Source: CAJQHT01 sp038123275 (GTDB taxonomy: Bacteria; Pseudomonadota; Alphaproteobacteria; Rickettsiales; UBA1997). Taken from it: a stretch of DNA of 64,000 nucleotides. The stretch is from NCBI GenBank assembly GCA_038123275.1, contig JAYORG010000007.1, positions 1-64,000 on the forward strand. Reading direction: 5' to 3'. Shown here in pieces: positions 25,517 through 32,742 of the stretch; position 1 is the first letter of the stretch; every line of letters starts with the position of its first letter. A program made the position numbers and the translations under genes. Below the pieces are notes generated by a model, which ran no database searches, was not told the DNA's origin, and was given only the letters and a program-made list of their open reading frames with translations.

Positions 25517-26935
25517 ATGACAAAATCATCATCAACTTCATATATTTTTAACCTTATTAAAGAACATGACATTAAATTCGTAGATTTTCGTTTCACGGAT
25601 TACAATGGTAAATGGCTTAATATTTCTCATTGCGCCGATCAAGTTAATGAAGAATCTTTAATTAGTGGCATTTCTTTTGATGGTTCTTCAGTTCCAGCTT
25701 GGAAAAAAATCAATGAATCTGACATGCTTTTAAAGCCGCAGATTGATTCTGCTTTTGTTGATCCTTTTGTTGCTATTCCAACTTTGGCTATAATTTGTGA
25801 TGTTTTTGAACCAAGAACAAATGAAGGGTATGAAAAAGACCCAAGACATACTGCTAAATTAGCTGAGGAATATCTTGCAGCAAGTGGTATTGGCGATGCT
25901 GCTTATTTTGGTCCAGAACCAGAGTTTTTTGTTTTTGACAATGTTAGATTCCAAAGCAATGCTCAAGATTCTTTTTATAAAATTGACTCAACTGAAGATA
26001 GTGTTAATAGTGGTACAGAATATGAAATGGGTAATTTAGGTCATCGTTCTCCCATCAAAGGTTCTTATTTTGATTCTTCACCAAATGATAGCACTAAAGA
26101 TTTAAGAAATGACATGGCCCAATCTCTAAGAGATGTTGGCCTTGAGCCAATTTTACATCATCATGAAGTTGCAAATTCGCAAGTAGAGATAGGTTTTCAG
26201 TATAGTACTTTGGTAAATACTGCAGATAATATTCAAAAATTTAAGCATGCTATCAAGAATGTTGCTGATTCTTATGGCAAAACAGCAACTTTTATGCCAA
26301 AACCTGTTTTTGGTGATAATGGTTCTGGAATGCATGTTCATCAGTCAATTTGGAAAGATGGCAAGCCTTTATTTTTAGGAAAAGGCTATGCTAGTTTATC
26401 TGAAATAGCAATTTATTATATTGGTGGAATTATTAAACATGCAAAAGCTTTAAATGCATTTACTAACCCATCAACTAATAGCTATAAAAGGTTAGTTCCT
26501 GGATTTGAAGCACCTGTTTTATTGGCATATTCATCTAGAAATAGATCAGCTTCAATTAGAATTCCATATGTTACTAACGAAAAAGCTAGAAGAATTGAAA
26601 CTAGATTCCCAGACCCATCTGCTAACCCTTATCTAGCATTTTCTGCTATGTTAATGGCTGGTATTGATGGTATTAAAAATAAAATTCACCCAGGAAAGGC
26701 TGATGATAGAGATTTATATGAATTATCAGAAAAACAATTAAAGAAGGTACCTCATGTTGCTGGTTCTTTAGGGGAAGCTTTGAATGCTTTAAATAAAGAT
26801 AGATCTTTCTTAAAAGAAGGAGGTGTATTTACAGATGCTCAAATTGATGCTTATATTAATCTTAAAAGAGAAGAAGTTAAGAGGTATGAGCAAGTTCCTC
26901 ACCCTTGTGAGTTTGAAATGTATTATTCGTGCTAA
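25517..26935 (+). CDS. glnA: Glutamine synthetase type I
   Basis: 472 aa, full length for GSI-beta. Latch FVDFRFTDYNGKW, ISFDGSSVPAW, metal-site EPEFFVFD, EVANSQVEIGF, NGSGMHVHQSIWKDGKPLF, NPSTNSYKRLVPGFEAPV, and RNRSASIRIP are all present. DLYELSEKQ holds the tyrosine equivalent to the adenylylation site (Tyr397 in E. coli), so control by GlnE is possible. It assimilates ammonia into glutamine. I see no NtrC-type site upstream. Confidence 0.95.
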   Translation: MTKSSSTSYIFNLIKEHDIKFVDFRFTDYNGKWLNISHCADQVNEESLISGISFDGSSVPAWKKINESDMLLKPQIDSAFVDPFVAIPTLAIICDVFEPRTNEGYEKDPRHTAKLAEEYLAASGIGDAAYFGPEPEFFVFDNVRFQSNAQDSFYKIDSTEDSVNSGTEYEMGNLGHRSPIKGSYFDSSPNDSTKDLRNDMAQSLRDVGLEPILHHHEVANSQVEIGFQYSTLVNTADNIQKFKHAIKNVADSYGKTATFMPKPVFGDNGSGMHVHQSIWKDGKPLFLGKGYASLSEIAIYYIGGIIKHAKALNAFTNPSTNSYKRLVPGFEAPVLLAYSSRNRSASIRIPYVTNEKARRIETRFPDPSANPYLAFSAMLMAGIDGIKNKIHPGKADDRDLYELSEKQLKKVPHVAGSLGEALNALNKDRSFLKEGGVFTDAQIDAYINLKREEVKRYEQVPHPCEFEMYYSC

Positions 26936-27387
26936 GAAATAGTTTTTTTACTATTCTTATACTAATATTTTGGAGCCAGGCCTTTCCAGCCCTGGCTTCT
27001 GTAAGATGCAGCAAGTTAGCTAATCCTAAGAATTATCTTGATGACTTATCTCTTAAAAAGGCAACAATATTTCAAGTATACACAAATCTTGAAGATGCTT
27101 ACGAAGGAGTTAAAGCCGGATATTTAATTGATTTAAAAAAATCTCATCAAACTATAAGAGATAACTCAGACTTTTTATTATTTGCAGCATCAATATACCC
27201 CACACAATATCAATTTCGGGCTTGGGCAAGTAATTGTCATGATATTGCTTACAAAGATCCTCTTTTACTAGAATTAGCCTCCAATAGATTAAAGGATAAT
27301 TCTAATTTTATAAAGAGCATAAAAGATTCTAGATATGCAAAGATATTTCTTGTTAAAAACCGTCGAAATAATAAGGGATTTAGATAG
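26929..27387 (+). CDS. Hypothetical secreted protein
   Basis: 152 aa starting at a GTG inside the last codons of glnA (7-nt overlap). A signal peptide (about 1-23, cleavage after ALAS) precedes a helical mature domain with two cysteines (VRCSKLA near 26 and ASNCHDIAY near 103) that could form a periplasmic disulfide, in keeping with DsbB here. I recognise no family. The overlap implies expression with glnA, but a functional link is unclear. Confidence 0.6.
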   Translation: MLRNSFFTILILIFWSQAFPALASVRCSKLANPKNYLDDLSLKKATIFQVYTNLEDAYEGVKAGYLIDLKKSHQTIRDNSDFLLFAASIYPTQYQFRAWASNCHDIAYKDPLLLELASNRLKDNSNFIKSIKDSRYAKIFLVKNRRNNKGFR

Positions 27388-27400
27388 AAAATTTCTGATA

Positions 27401-27865
27401 TTATAATGGTTTAGCTACCATAAGATAAAAAATTCCAATAACTATAGGAAATGCCAGTGATCCAAGAATAATCCACCACATATCTATATGCCAATATTCT
27501 TTTGGTAGAGGCTGGTTTTTGTCCAAGGCTTCTTTTGCCATATTGCGCATTTTAATTTGTATCCATACAACTGGTAACCAGCATATGCCTACAAGAAAAT
27601 ACAAAATCAATCCCAGAAATAGCCACATATCCGTTAGGTCATATCCTAAAATATTAACTAACCATAAACCCGTTATTAGTTGTACAATTATAGCAGGAGT
27701 AGTAAATATAAAATCAGCAATCACAACATTACGTACAGTATAGTAGATATATGTAACATTTTTTTGTCTATTTGCCATAAACATATAAAATGCACTACCA
27801 ATCCCCGTGCCAAATAATATTGTAGAACTAACAATATGAATCCATTTGATAATTATATAGTCCAT
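27401..27865 (-). CDS. DUF2269 family integral membrane protein
   Basis: 154 aa with four hydrophobic helices. MDYIIIKWIHIVSSTILFGT with a conserved N-terminal His (KWIHI) and FGTGIGSAFYMF resemble the DUF2269/COG5528 family of small membrane proteins. It is divergent from the DUF4166 gene by 54 bp; these two families and a saccharopine-dehydrogenase-like gene recur together in other proteobacteria, which supports a shared pathway of unknown chemistry. Confidence 0.7.
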   Translation of the reverse strand: MDYIIIKWIHIVSSTILFGTGIGSAFYMFMANRQKNVTYIYYTVRNVVIADFIFTTPAIIVQLITGLWLVNILGYDLTDMWLFLGLILYFLVGICWLPVVWIQIKMRNMAKEALDKNQPLPKEYWHIDMWWIILGSLAFPIVIGIFYLMVAKPL

Positions 27866-27919
27866 TCTTAACCTAAAGTATTAATTGAAATAAATATATC
27901 TAACTACATAATTAATCAC

Positions 27920-28528
27920 ATGAATAAAAATACACAACCCATATTTAAATCAATTTTTGGATCATCCTGGGATAAATTACCTTGTGTAATGAAGAAACAT
28001 TATGCTAATCGTCCATATAGTATTGATATTGTTACGGTGGAAGGCATATTAGATATTAAGTTTAATTGGTTTGGAAGATTATGCACGCCATTATTCAAAT
28101 TATTTGGCACTTTAATACCATATCAAGGAAGAGGTATTAAAACAATAGTACATTATAAAAGCAGTCAATATGATAATACATTATTATTTGATCGTATTTC
28201 ATATCTTCCAAATAAGAAACCTTTTTATTTTAGGTCTAAAATGGTTCCAATTAAGGATAAAAAAATCATAGAGTTTATGGGATTAGGGCTTGGATGGTGT
28301 ATGAATTATGAGTATGAGGATAATTTAGTAAAGCTTAAACATCTTGGTTATGTTGTTAGAGTTTTGGGTATAAATATACCAGTACCTCTATCCTTTTTTA
28401 TTGGAAAAGGATATGCACAGGAAAAAGCAATATCCGATAATAGCTTTGATATGTTTGTGACAATTACTCACCCTTTATGGGGTAAAATTTATGAATATAA
28501 AGGCAAGTTTAATATAATAGAAAAATGA
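27920..28528 (+). CDS. DUF4166 domain protein
   Basis: 202 aa. The opening IFKSIFGSSWDKLPCVMKKH and the segments FRSKMV and LGLGWCMNYEYE, with VPVPLSFFIGKG-like IPVPLSFFIGKGYAQE near the C-terminus, fit the DUF4166 family, found alone or fused C-terminally to saccharopine-dehydrogenase-like proteins. Here it overlaps that partner by 4 nt as a separate gene. Function is unknown; a lipid or small-molecule binding role is only a guess. Confidence 0.75.
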   Translation: MNKNTQPIFKSIFGSSWDKLPCVMKKHYANRPYSIDIVTVEGILDIKFNWFGRLCTPLFKLFGTLIPYQGRGIKTIVHYKSSQYDNTLLFDRISYLPNKKPFYFRSKMVPIKDKKIIEFMGLGLGWCMNYEYEDNLVKLKHLGYVVRVLGINIPVPLSFFIGKGYAQEKAISDNSFDMFVTITHPLWGKIYEYKGKFNIIEK

Positions 28529-29628
28529 AAAAAATACTAATATTAGGAGGGTATGGTAATTTTGGCTGGAGAATCTCAAGAGCTTTGGCAAAGGCTGATG
28601 TTCCTATTATTATTTGTGGCCGCAATAAGCAAAAAGCTCAGAACTTGGCTGATAACTTAAAGGGTCAATTTCCTAATTCCAGCATTGAGACATCTTGTTT
28701 TGATGTGGATAAAGAGTTAAAAAAACAATTAAAATTACAAGAACCACTAGCAGTCATTAACACTTGTGGTCCATTTCAGAATAAAGATTACAAAATTGTT
28801 AAAAATTGTATAGCGACCAAAGCTCATTATATTGATCTTTCTGATGGAAGGGATTTTGTTAATAATATTGTCAGCTTAAATAAAATTGCTAAAGATAATA
28901 ATACATTGGTTGTAAGTGGGGCTAGTACAGTTCCTGGTATATCATCTGCAGTTCTTGAGGAATATAAAAATGAATTTTTAGAAATTGACTCACTCAAATT
29001 TGGAATCTCACCGGGACAGAAGGCACCACGTGGATTAGCAACTACAAAAGCAATTCTTAGTTATGTTGGTAGAAAAATTAAACCATTTCCAGGAACAAAA
29101 AAAGATGTATATGGTTGGCAAGATTTATACAAGCAAGATTATCCAGAAATAGGAAAAAGATGGATGGCAAATTGTGAAATACCAGACTTAGATTTATTTT
29201 CGCAGTATTACAAAGTAAAGTCCATTAGATTTTCTGCAGGAATGGAAAGTAATGCACTTCATCTAGGCATCTGGTTAACATCTTGGTTAGTAAGAATTTT
29301 TCCATTTATTAAATTGCAAAAATATGGTAAAATTTTATTAAAAATAAGTAATTTATTCAACTTCTTAGGAACAGATGATGGTGGTATGCATGTAATAATA
29401 AAAGGAAAAAGTAGAAATTCAAAGTTACTAATAAGAAAGTGGTTTATTATTGCCAAAAATGCAGATGGACCAAATATACCAACAATACCAGCTATATTAA
29501 TTGCTAAAAAACTTTATAAAAATCAATTAAAATTACGAGGTGCAACGCCTTGCTTAGGATTAGTATCATTAAAAGAGTGTTTAAAAGAGTTAGAAGAATT
29601 TGACGTTACAACCTATAGTTTTAAATGA
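28525..29628 (+). CDS. Saccharopine dehydrogenase-like NAD(P)-binding protein
   Basis: 367 aa. Rossmann fold at the N-terminus (ILILGGYGNFGWRISRAL, then IIICGRNKQKAQNLA) and VINTCGPFQNKDYKIVKNCI near residue 73, typical of COG1748/COG3268 trans-acting enoyl reductase-like proteins rather than true lysine-pathway enzymes. SGASTVPGISSAVLEEY follows near 131. Hydrophobic helices in the C-terminal half (about 250-285) suggest membrane association. Coupled to the DUF4166 gene; the substrate is unknown. Confidence 0.75.
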   Translation: MKKILILGGYGNFGWRISRALAKADVPIIICGRNKQKAQNLADNLKGQFPNSSIETSCFDVDKELKKQLKLQEPLAVINTCGPFQNKDYKIVKNCIATKAHYIDLSDGRDFVNNIVSLNKIAKDNNTLVVSGASTVPGISSAVLEEYKNEFLEIDSLKFGISPGQKAPRGLATTKAILSYVGRKIKPFPGTKKDVYGWQDLYKQDYPEIGKRWMANCEIPDLDLFSQYYKVKSIRFSAGMESNALHLGIWLTSWLVRIFPFIKLQKYGKILLKISNLFNFLGTDDGGMHVIIKGKSRNSKLLIRKWFIIAKNADGPNIPTIPAILIAKKLYKNQLKLRGATPCLGLVSLKECLKELEEFDVTTYSFK

Positions 29629-29637
29629 GAAGAGAAG

Positions 29638-30261
29638 CTAAACAGTATCAAACAAGATCGGAATATTAAATTCTAAAATTGAATCAGATGGTGGTTTTGG
29701 AAATGGAGCAGAAAGTTCTAATATTTTAATTGCTGCTTTATTAAAAAAATTATAGTTAGAATTTTCAACAATTTTATAAGAATTTAAACTGCCATTTTTA
29801 TCTAATTTTACTTTTAACATAACTTTGGTTTTTATATCTTCTGGTGCTAAAGACATGCTAATATAAGATTTATTTTGTTCTATCTTATTAGCAATAAGAT
29901 TAACGTAGCTATTATTGTAATTTTTACCATTTTTTGCTGATAAATTTAGATTTAATCCGTCTTTTAAGTTAGAATCTTTGCTGCCTTTCCTTCTTTCTTG
30001 GGTTTCATTTTGAGATAAAACCATATTAGATGTTTTGTCTAATTTGGTAACAATAGATTTTTTATTTTTCTTAAAAAATTTAGTTTTAATTGATTCAAAC
30101 TCACTACCACTAATAACTGCAACTGGTTGAACTTGAGATGCAAAATTAAGATTGCTATTTTCACTGCTAAATATTTTTAGTAGTATTGCTACTATTAAAA
30201 TGTGAAACAGAGCAGAAGCGGCAAAAGAATGGTATGTTTTTATTTTATCTAACCAATACAT
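29638..30261 (-). CDS. tonB: TonB-like energy transducer
   Basis: 207 aa. One N-terminal membrane helix (HSFAASALFHILIVAILLKI, about 11-30), a Lys/Ser-rich linker instead of the classical Pro-Lys repeat, and a C-terminal TonB-type domain (IKTKVMLKVKLDKNGSLNSY, KAAIKILELSAPFPKPP). It is divergent from the FecA-like receptor and shares its Fur-box region, so it most likely powers that receptor. Confidence 0.7.
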   Translation of the reverse strand: MYWLDKIKTYHSFAASALFHILIVAILLKIFSSENSNLNFASQVQPVAVISGSEFESIKTKFFKKNKKSIVTKLDKTSNMVLSQNETQERRKGSKDSNLKDGLNLNLSAKNGKNYNNSYVNLIANKIEQNKSYISMSLAPEDIKTKVMLKVKLDKNGSLNSYKIVENSNYNFFNKAAIKILELSAPFPKPPSDSILEFNIPILFDTV

Positions 30262-30302
30262 AAATTAATTTCGCTTTTCTTAAAATTTATTGTTGACTTT
30301 GT

Positions 30303-30321
30303 GATAATGGTTATCATTATT
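30303..30321. promoter_or_regulatory. Fur box 1
   Basis: GATAATGGTTATCATTATT matches the 19-bp Fur consensus GATAATGATAATCATTATC at 15 or more positions. It lies between the tonB-like gene and the FecA-like receptor and is placed to control both. Confidence 0.75.
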
Positions 30322-30336
30322 ACTTCTTTCTTAATT

Positions 30337-30355
30337 GAGAATGATAATTATTCTC
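30337..30355. promoter_or_regulatory. Fur box 2
   Basis: GAGAATGATAATTATTCTC is a near-perfect palindrome of the Fur type, centred 34 bp from box 1, 34 bp before the receptor ATG. Two spaced boxes suggest cooperative iron repression of the divergent pair. Confidence 0.8.
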
Positions 30356-30388
30356 ATTTAATTACAAAAGTCAATATATTTAGTTAAA

Positions 30389-32593
30389 ATGTTTAAAAGA
30401 AGTTTATTTATCGGGTCATTATCAGTAGTTTTTTTAGTAAATTCAGCTGCTATTGCTGCTAATTCTTCACAAGTTCCAGCAATTGTAGTAAAAAAGAATG
30501 AAAAAACAGGAGAATTTCAAATTCCTGATAATTTTGCTGGTTCGGCAACTTACATTTCACCAAAAGAAATAGAAGAAAGACAAACTAACGATATTCAAAG
30601 AATTGTTGCACAAGTTCCAGGTATCAATATTCAAGAAGAAGATGGTTATGGTTTGCGTCCAAATATTGGTATTAGAGGTAGTGGTAACGATAGAAGTGCT
30701 AATATAACATTAATGGAAGATGGTGTTTTAATTGCTCCAGCACCTTATAGTGCTCCTGCGGCTTATTATTTTCCTAGCATGGGAAGAGTTAAGGGAATTG
30801 AGGTTAGAAAAGGTTCTTCTTCTATTAAATATGGTCCAAGAACAACTTCTGGTGCTTTAAATTTAATTACAACACAAATTCCAGAATTTTCTCGAGGTAG
30901 CTTTACAGGTTCACTTGGCAATTATGATGAGAAAAACTTTAACATTAACTATGGTGATTCAGCAAAAAATTATGGTTATGTAGTTAATTTTGATCAGCAA
31001 TCTTCTGATGGATTTAAAGAATTAGATGGTGGTCAAACTAATGGTGGTAGTGCTAATACTGGTTATAATTTAACTGACTTTATTACTAAATTTCGTATCA
31101 ATACTGATAAAAATGCTGATATTTACCAAGCGTTAGAATTTAAAGTTGGTATTAATGACGAGTTATCACATGAAACTTACGTTGGCCTAGATTTAGGAGA
31201 TTTTGTGAATAATCCTTATAGGAGATATAGAGGCAGTGCTCTTGATAATATGGAGGCTGAACATAGGCAATATGAGTTAAAACATTATATTGAACCCAAT
31301 AAAAAATTTAACTTAACTACCACTGCTTATTATCATGAATTTGATAGAAATTGGTACAAATTAAACAAGGTTGATGGTGTCAAGCTTGCTGATATTTTTA
31401 ATGATACTAGTACTTATGCATCAGAGTTATCAGCTCTTAAGGGTGATGGATCTGGCACATTGGAAGTAAAGGCTAATAAGCGTAATTATGTTTCTCAGGG
31501 CATTCAGTCAATTGCAAATACTGATATTAAGTTTAGCAAGAATCATAAGCATAATTTAGAATATGGTATACGTTATCATGCGGATTATGAAGATCGTTTA
31601 CAACATGCTGACGATTATACCATAGATAGTAGCGGTGTAATAAAATTATCAGCTGCTGGCACTGCTGGAGATGCTGGTAATAGAGTTAATTCTACTAGAG
31701 CTTTATCAACATTTATTGAGGATGAGATAGAACTTGGAAAGCTAACAATTGTTCTAGGAGTTCGCTTTGAACATATTGATCTTAAAAGAAAAGATTATAA
31801 TAATGCTTCTGATAGAAATTCACCAGCTGACACTACCAAAACCTCAGAAGATGTAATTGTTCCTGGTATTGCTACTAGCTATAAATTAGGTAATGACTTA
31901 AATATTTTTGCTGGTGTTCATAAAGGTTTTGCTCCTGCGGCACCTGGAAATCAGGCTGAATCTGAGGAATCAATAAATTATGAAGTTGGAACTCGTTATC
32001 GTACTAGTAATAATTTATTCTTAGAAACGGTATTATTCTTTAATGATTATGATAATTTGCTTGGTGAAGAAGTTGGCTCTTTAGGAGATCAATATAATGG
32101 TGGAGCTGTAGACGTAAAAGGTTTAGAATTTGCAACTTCTTATGAAGCTAAAGCAAAAATACTTGGTAGATTGATAAAATTCCCATTATTAGCATCTTAT
32201 ACATACACTAAGGCAGAATTTAAAACCTCTTTTACAAGTGATTTAGACGAATGGGGTAGCGTAACATCAGGTGATGAAGTGCCTTACATAGCACCTCATC
32301 AATTAACCATGGCATTTGGCACTGATTTTGATAAATTTTCTTTTAATTTATCAAATAAATTTGTGAGTGCCATGAGAACAGTTGCAGGAAAAGGTTCTAT
32401 TGCAAAAAATGAGAAAATTGCTTCACATTTTATTACTGATTTTGTTGGGTTTTATGAATTTAAACCAGATCAAAATATTTTCTTCGCCATTGATAATATT
32501 TTTGATAAACAATATGCAGTTGCTGCAAGACCAGCTGGACTTAGACCTGGAAAGCCTTTAACAGCAAGAGTTGGATTTAAGGTTAATTTCTAA
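30389..32593 (+). CDS. fecA: TonB-dependent outer-membrane receptor, FecA-like
   Basis: 734 aa. Signal peptide (1-23, ending AIAA), plug domain from about 45 with QTNDIQRIVAQVPGINIQEE, PNIGIRGSGNDRSANITLME and VEVRKGSS-like GIEVRKGSSSIKYGPRTTSG, then a 22-strand-type barrel ending in aromatic F (VGFKVNF). The pattern is that of Fe(III)-dicitrate receptors, but it lacks the N-terminal signalling domain, so regulation is by Fur rather than FecIR. The ligand is inferred, not shown. Confidence 0.85.
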   Translation: MFKRSLFIGSLSVVFLVNSAAIAANSSQVPAIVVKKNEKTGEFQIPDNFAGSATYISPKEIEERQTNDIQRIVAQVPGINIQEEDGYGLRPNIGIRGSGNDRSANITLMEDGVLIAPAPYSAPAAYYFPSMGRVKGIEVRKGSSSIKYGPRTTSGALNLITTQIPEFSRGSFTGSLGNYDEKNFNINYGDSAKNYGYVVNFDQQSSDGFKELDGGQTNGGSANTGYNLTDFITKFRINTDKNADIYQALEFKVGINDELSHETYVGLDLGDFVNNPYRRYRGSALDNMEAEHRQYELKHYIEPNKKFNLTTTAYYHEFDRNWYKLNKVDGVKLADIFNDTSTYASELSALKGDGSGTLEVKANKRNYVSQGIQSIANTDIKFSKNHKHNLEYGIRYHADYEDRLQHADDYTIDSSGVIKLSAAGTAGDAGNRVNSTRALSTFIEDEIELGKLTIVLGVRFEHIDLKRKDYNNASDRNSPADTTKTSEDVIVPGIATSYKLGNDLNIFAGVHKGFAPAAPGNQAESEESINYEVGTRYRTSNNLFLETVLFFNDYDNLLGEEVGSLGDQYNGGAVDVKGLEFATSYEAKAKILGRLIKFPLLASYTYTKAEFKTSFTSDLDEWGSVTSGDEVPYIAPHQLTMAFGTDFDKFSFNLSNKFVSAMRTVAGKGSIAKNEKIASHFITDFVGFYEFKPDQNIFFAIDNIFDKQYAVAARPAGLRPGKPLTARVGFKVNF

Positions 32594-32677
32594 ATTAGCT
32601 AAAGGTAAAATAAAATGTTATTTTTGCATAAGTTCCAAAGTATTGTTGTTAATCTTGCGACAGTTGCTATTAGTTAA

Positions 32678-32706
32678 TTGACAACAACATACACTAAATA
32701 TATGCT
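32678..32706 (+). promoter_or_regulatory. Promoter of the hybrid histidine kinase gene
   Basis: TTGACA (32678-32683), 17-bp spacer, TATGCT (32701-32706), 36 bp upstream of the ATG at 32743, with TAGGG as a possible ribosome binding site. Confidence 0.6.
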
Positions 32707-32742
32707 GCTTAGCCTAATCTAATTTATTTTTAGGGCATTTTG

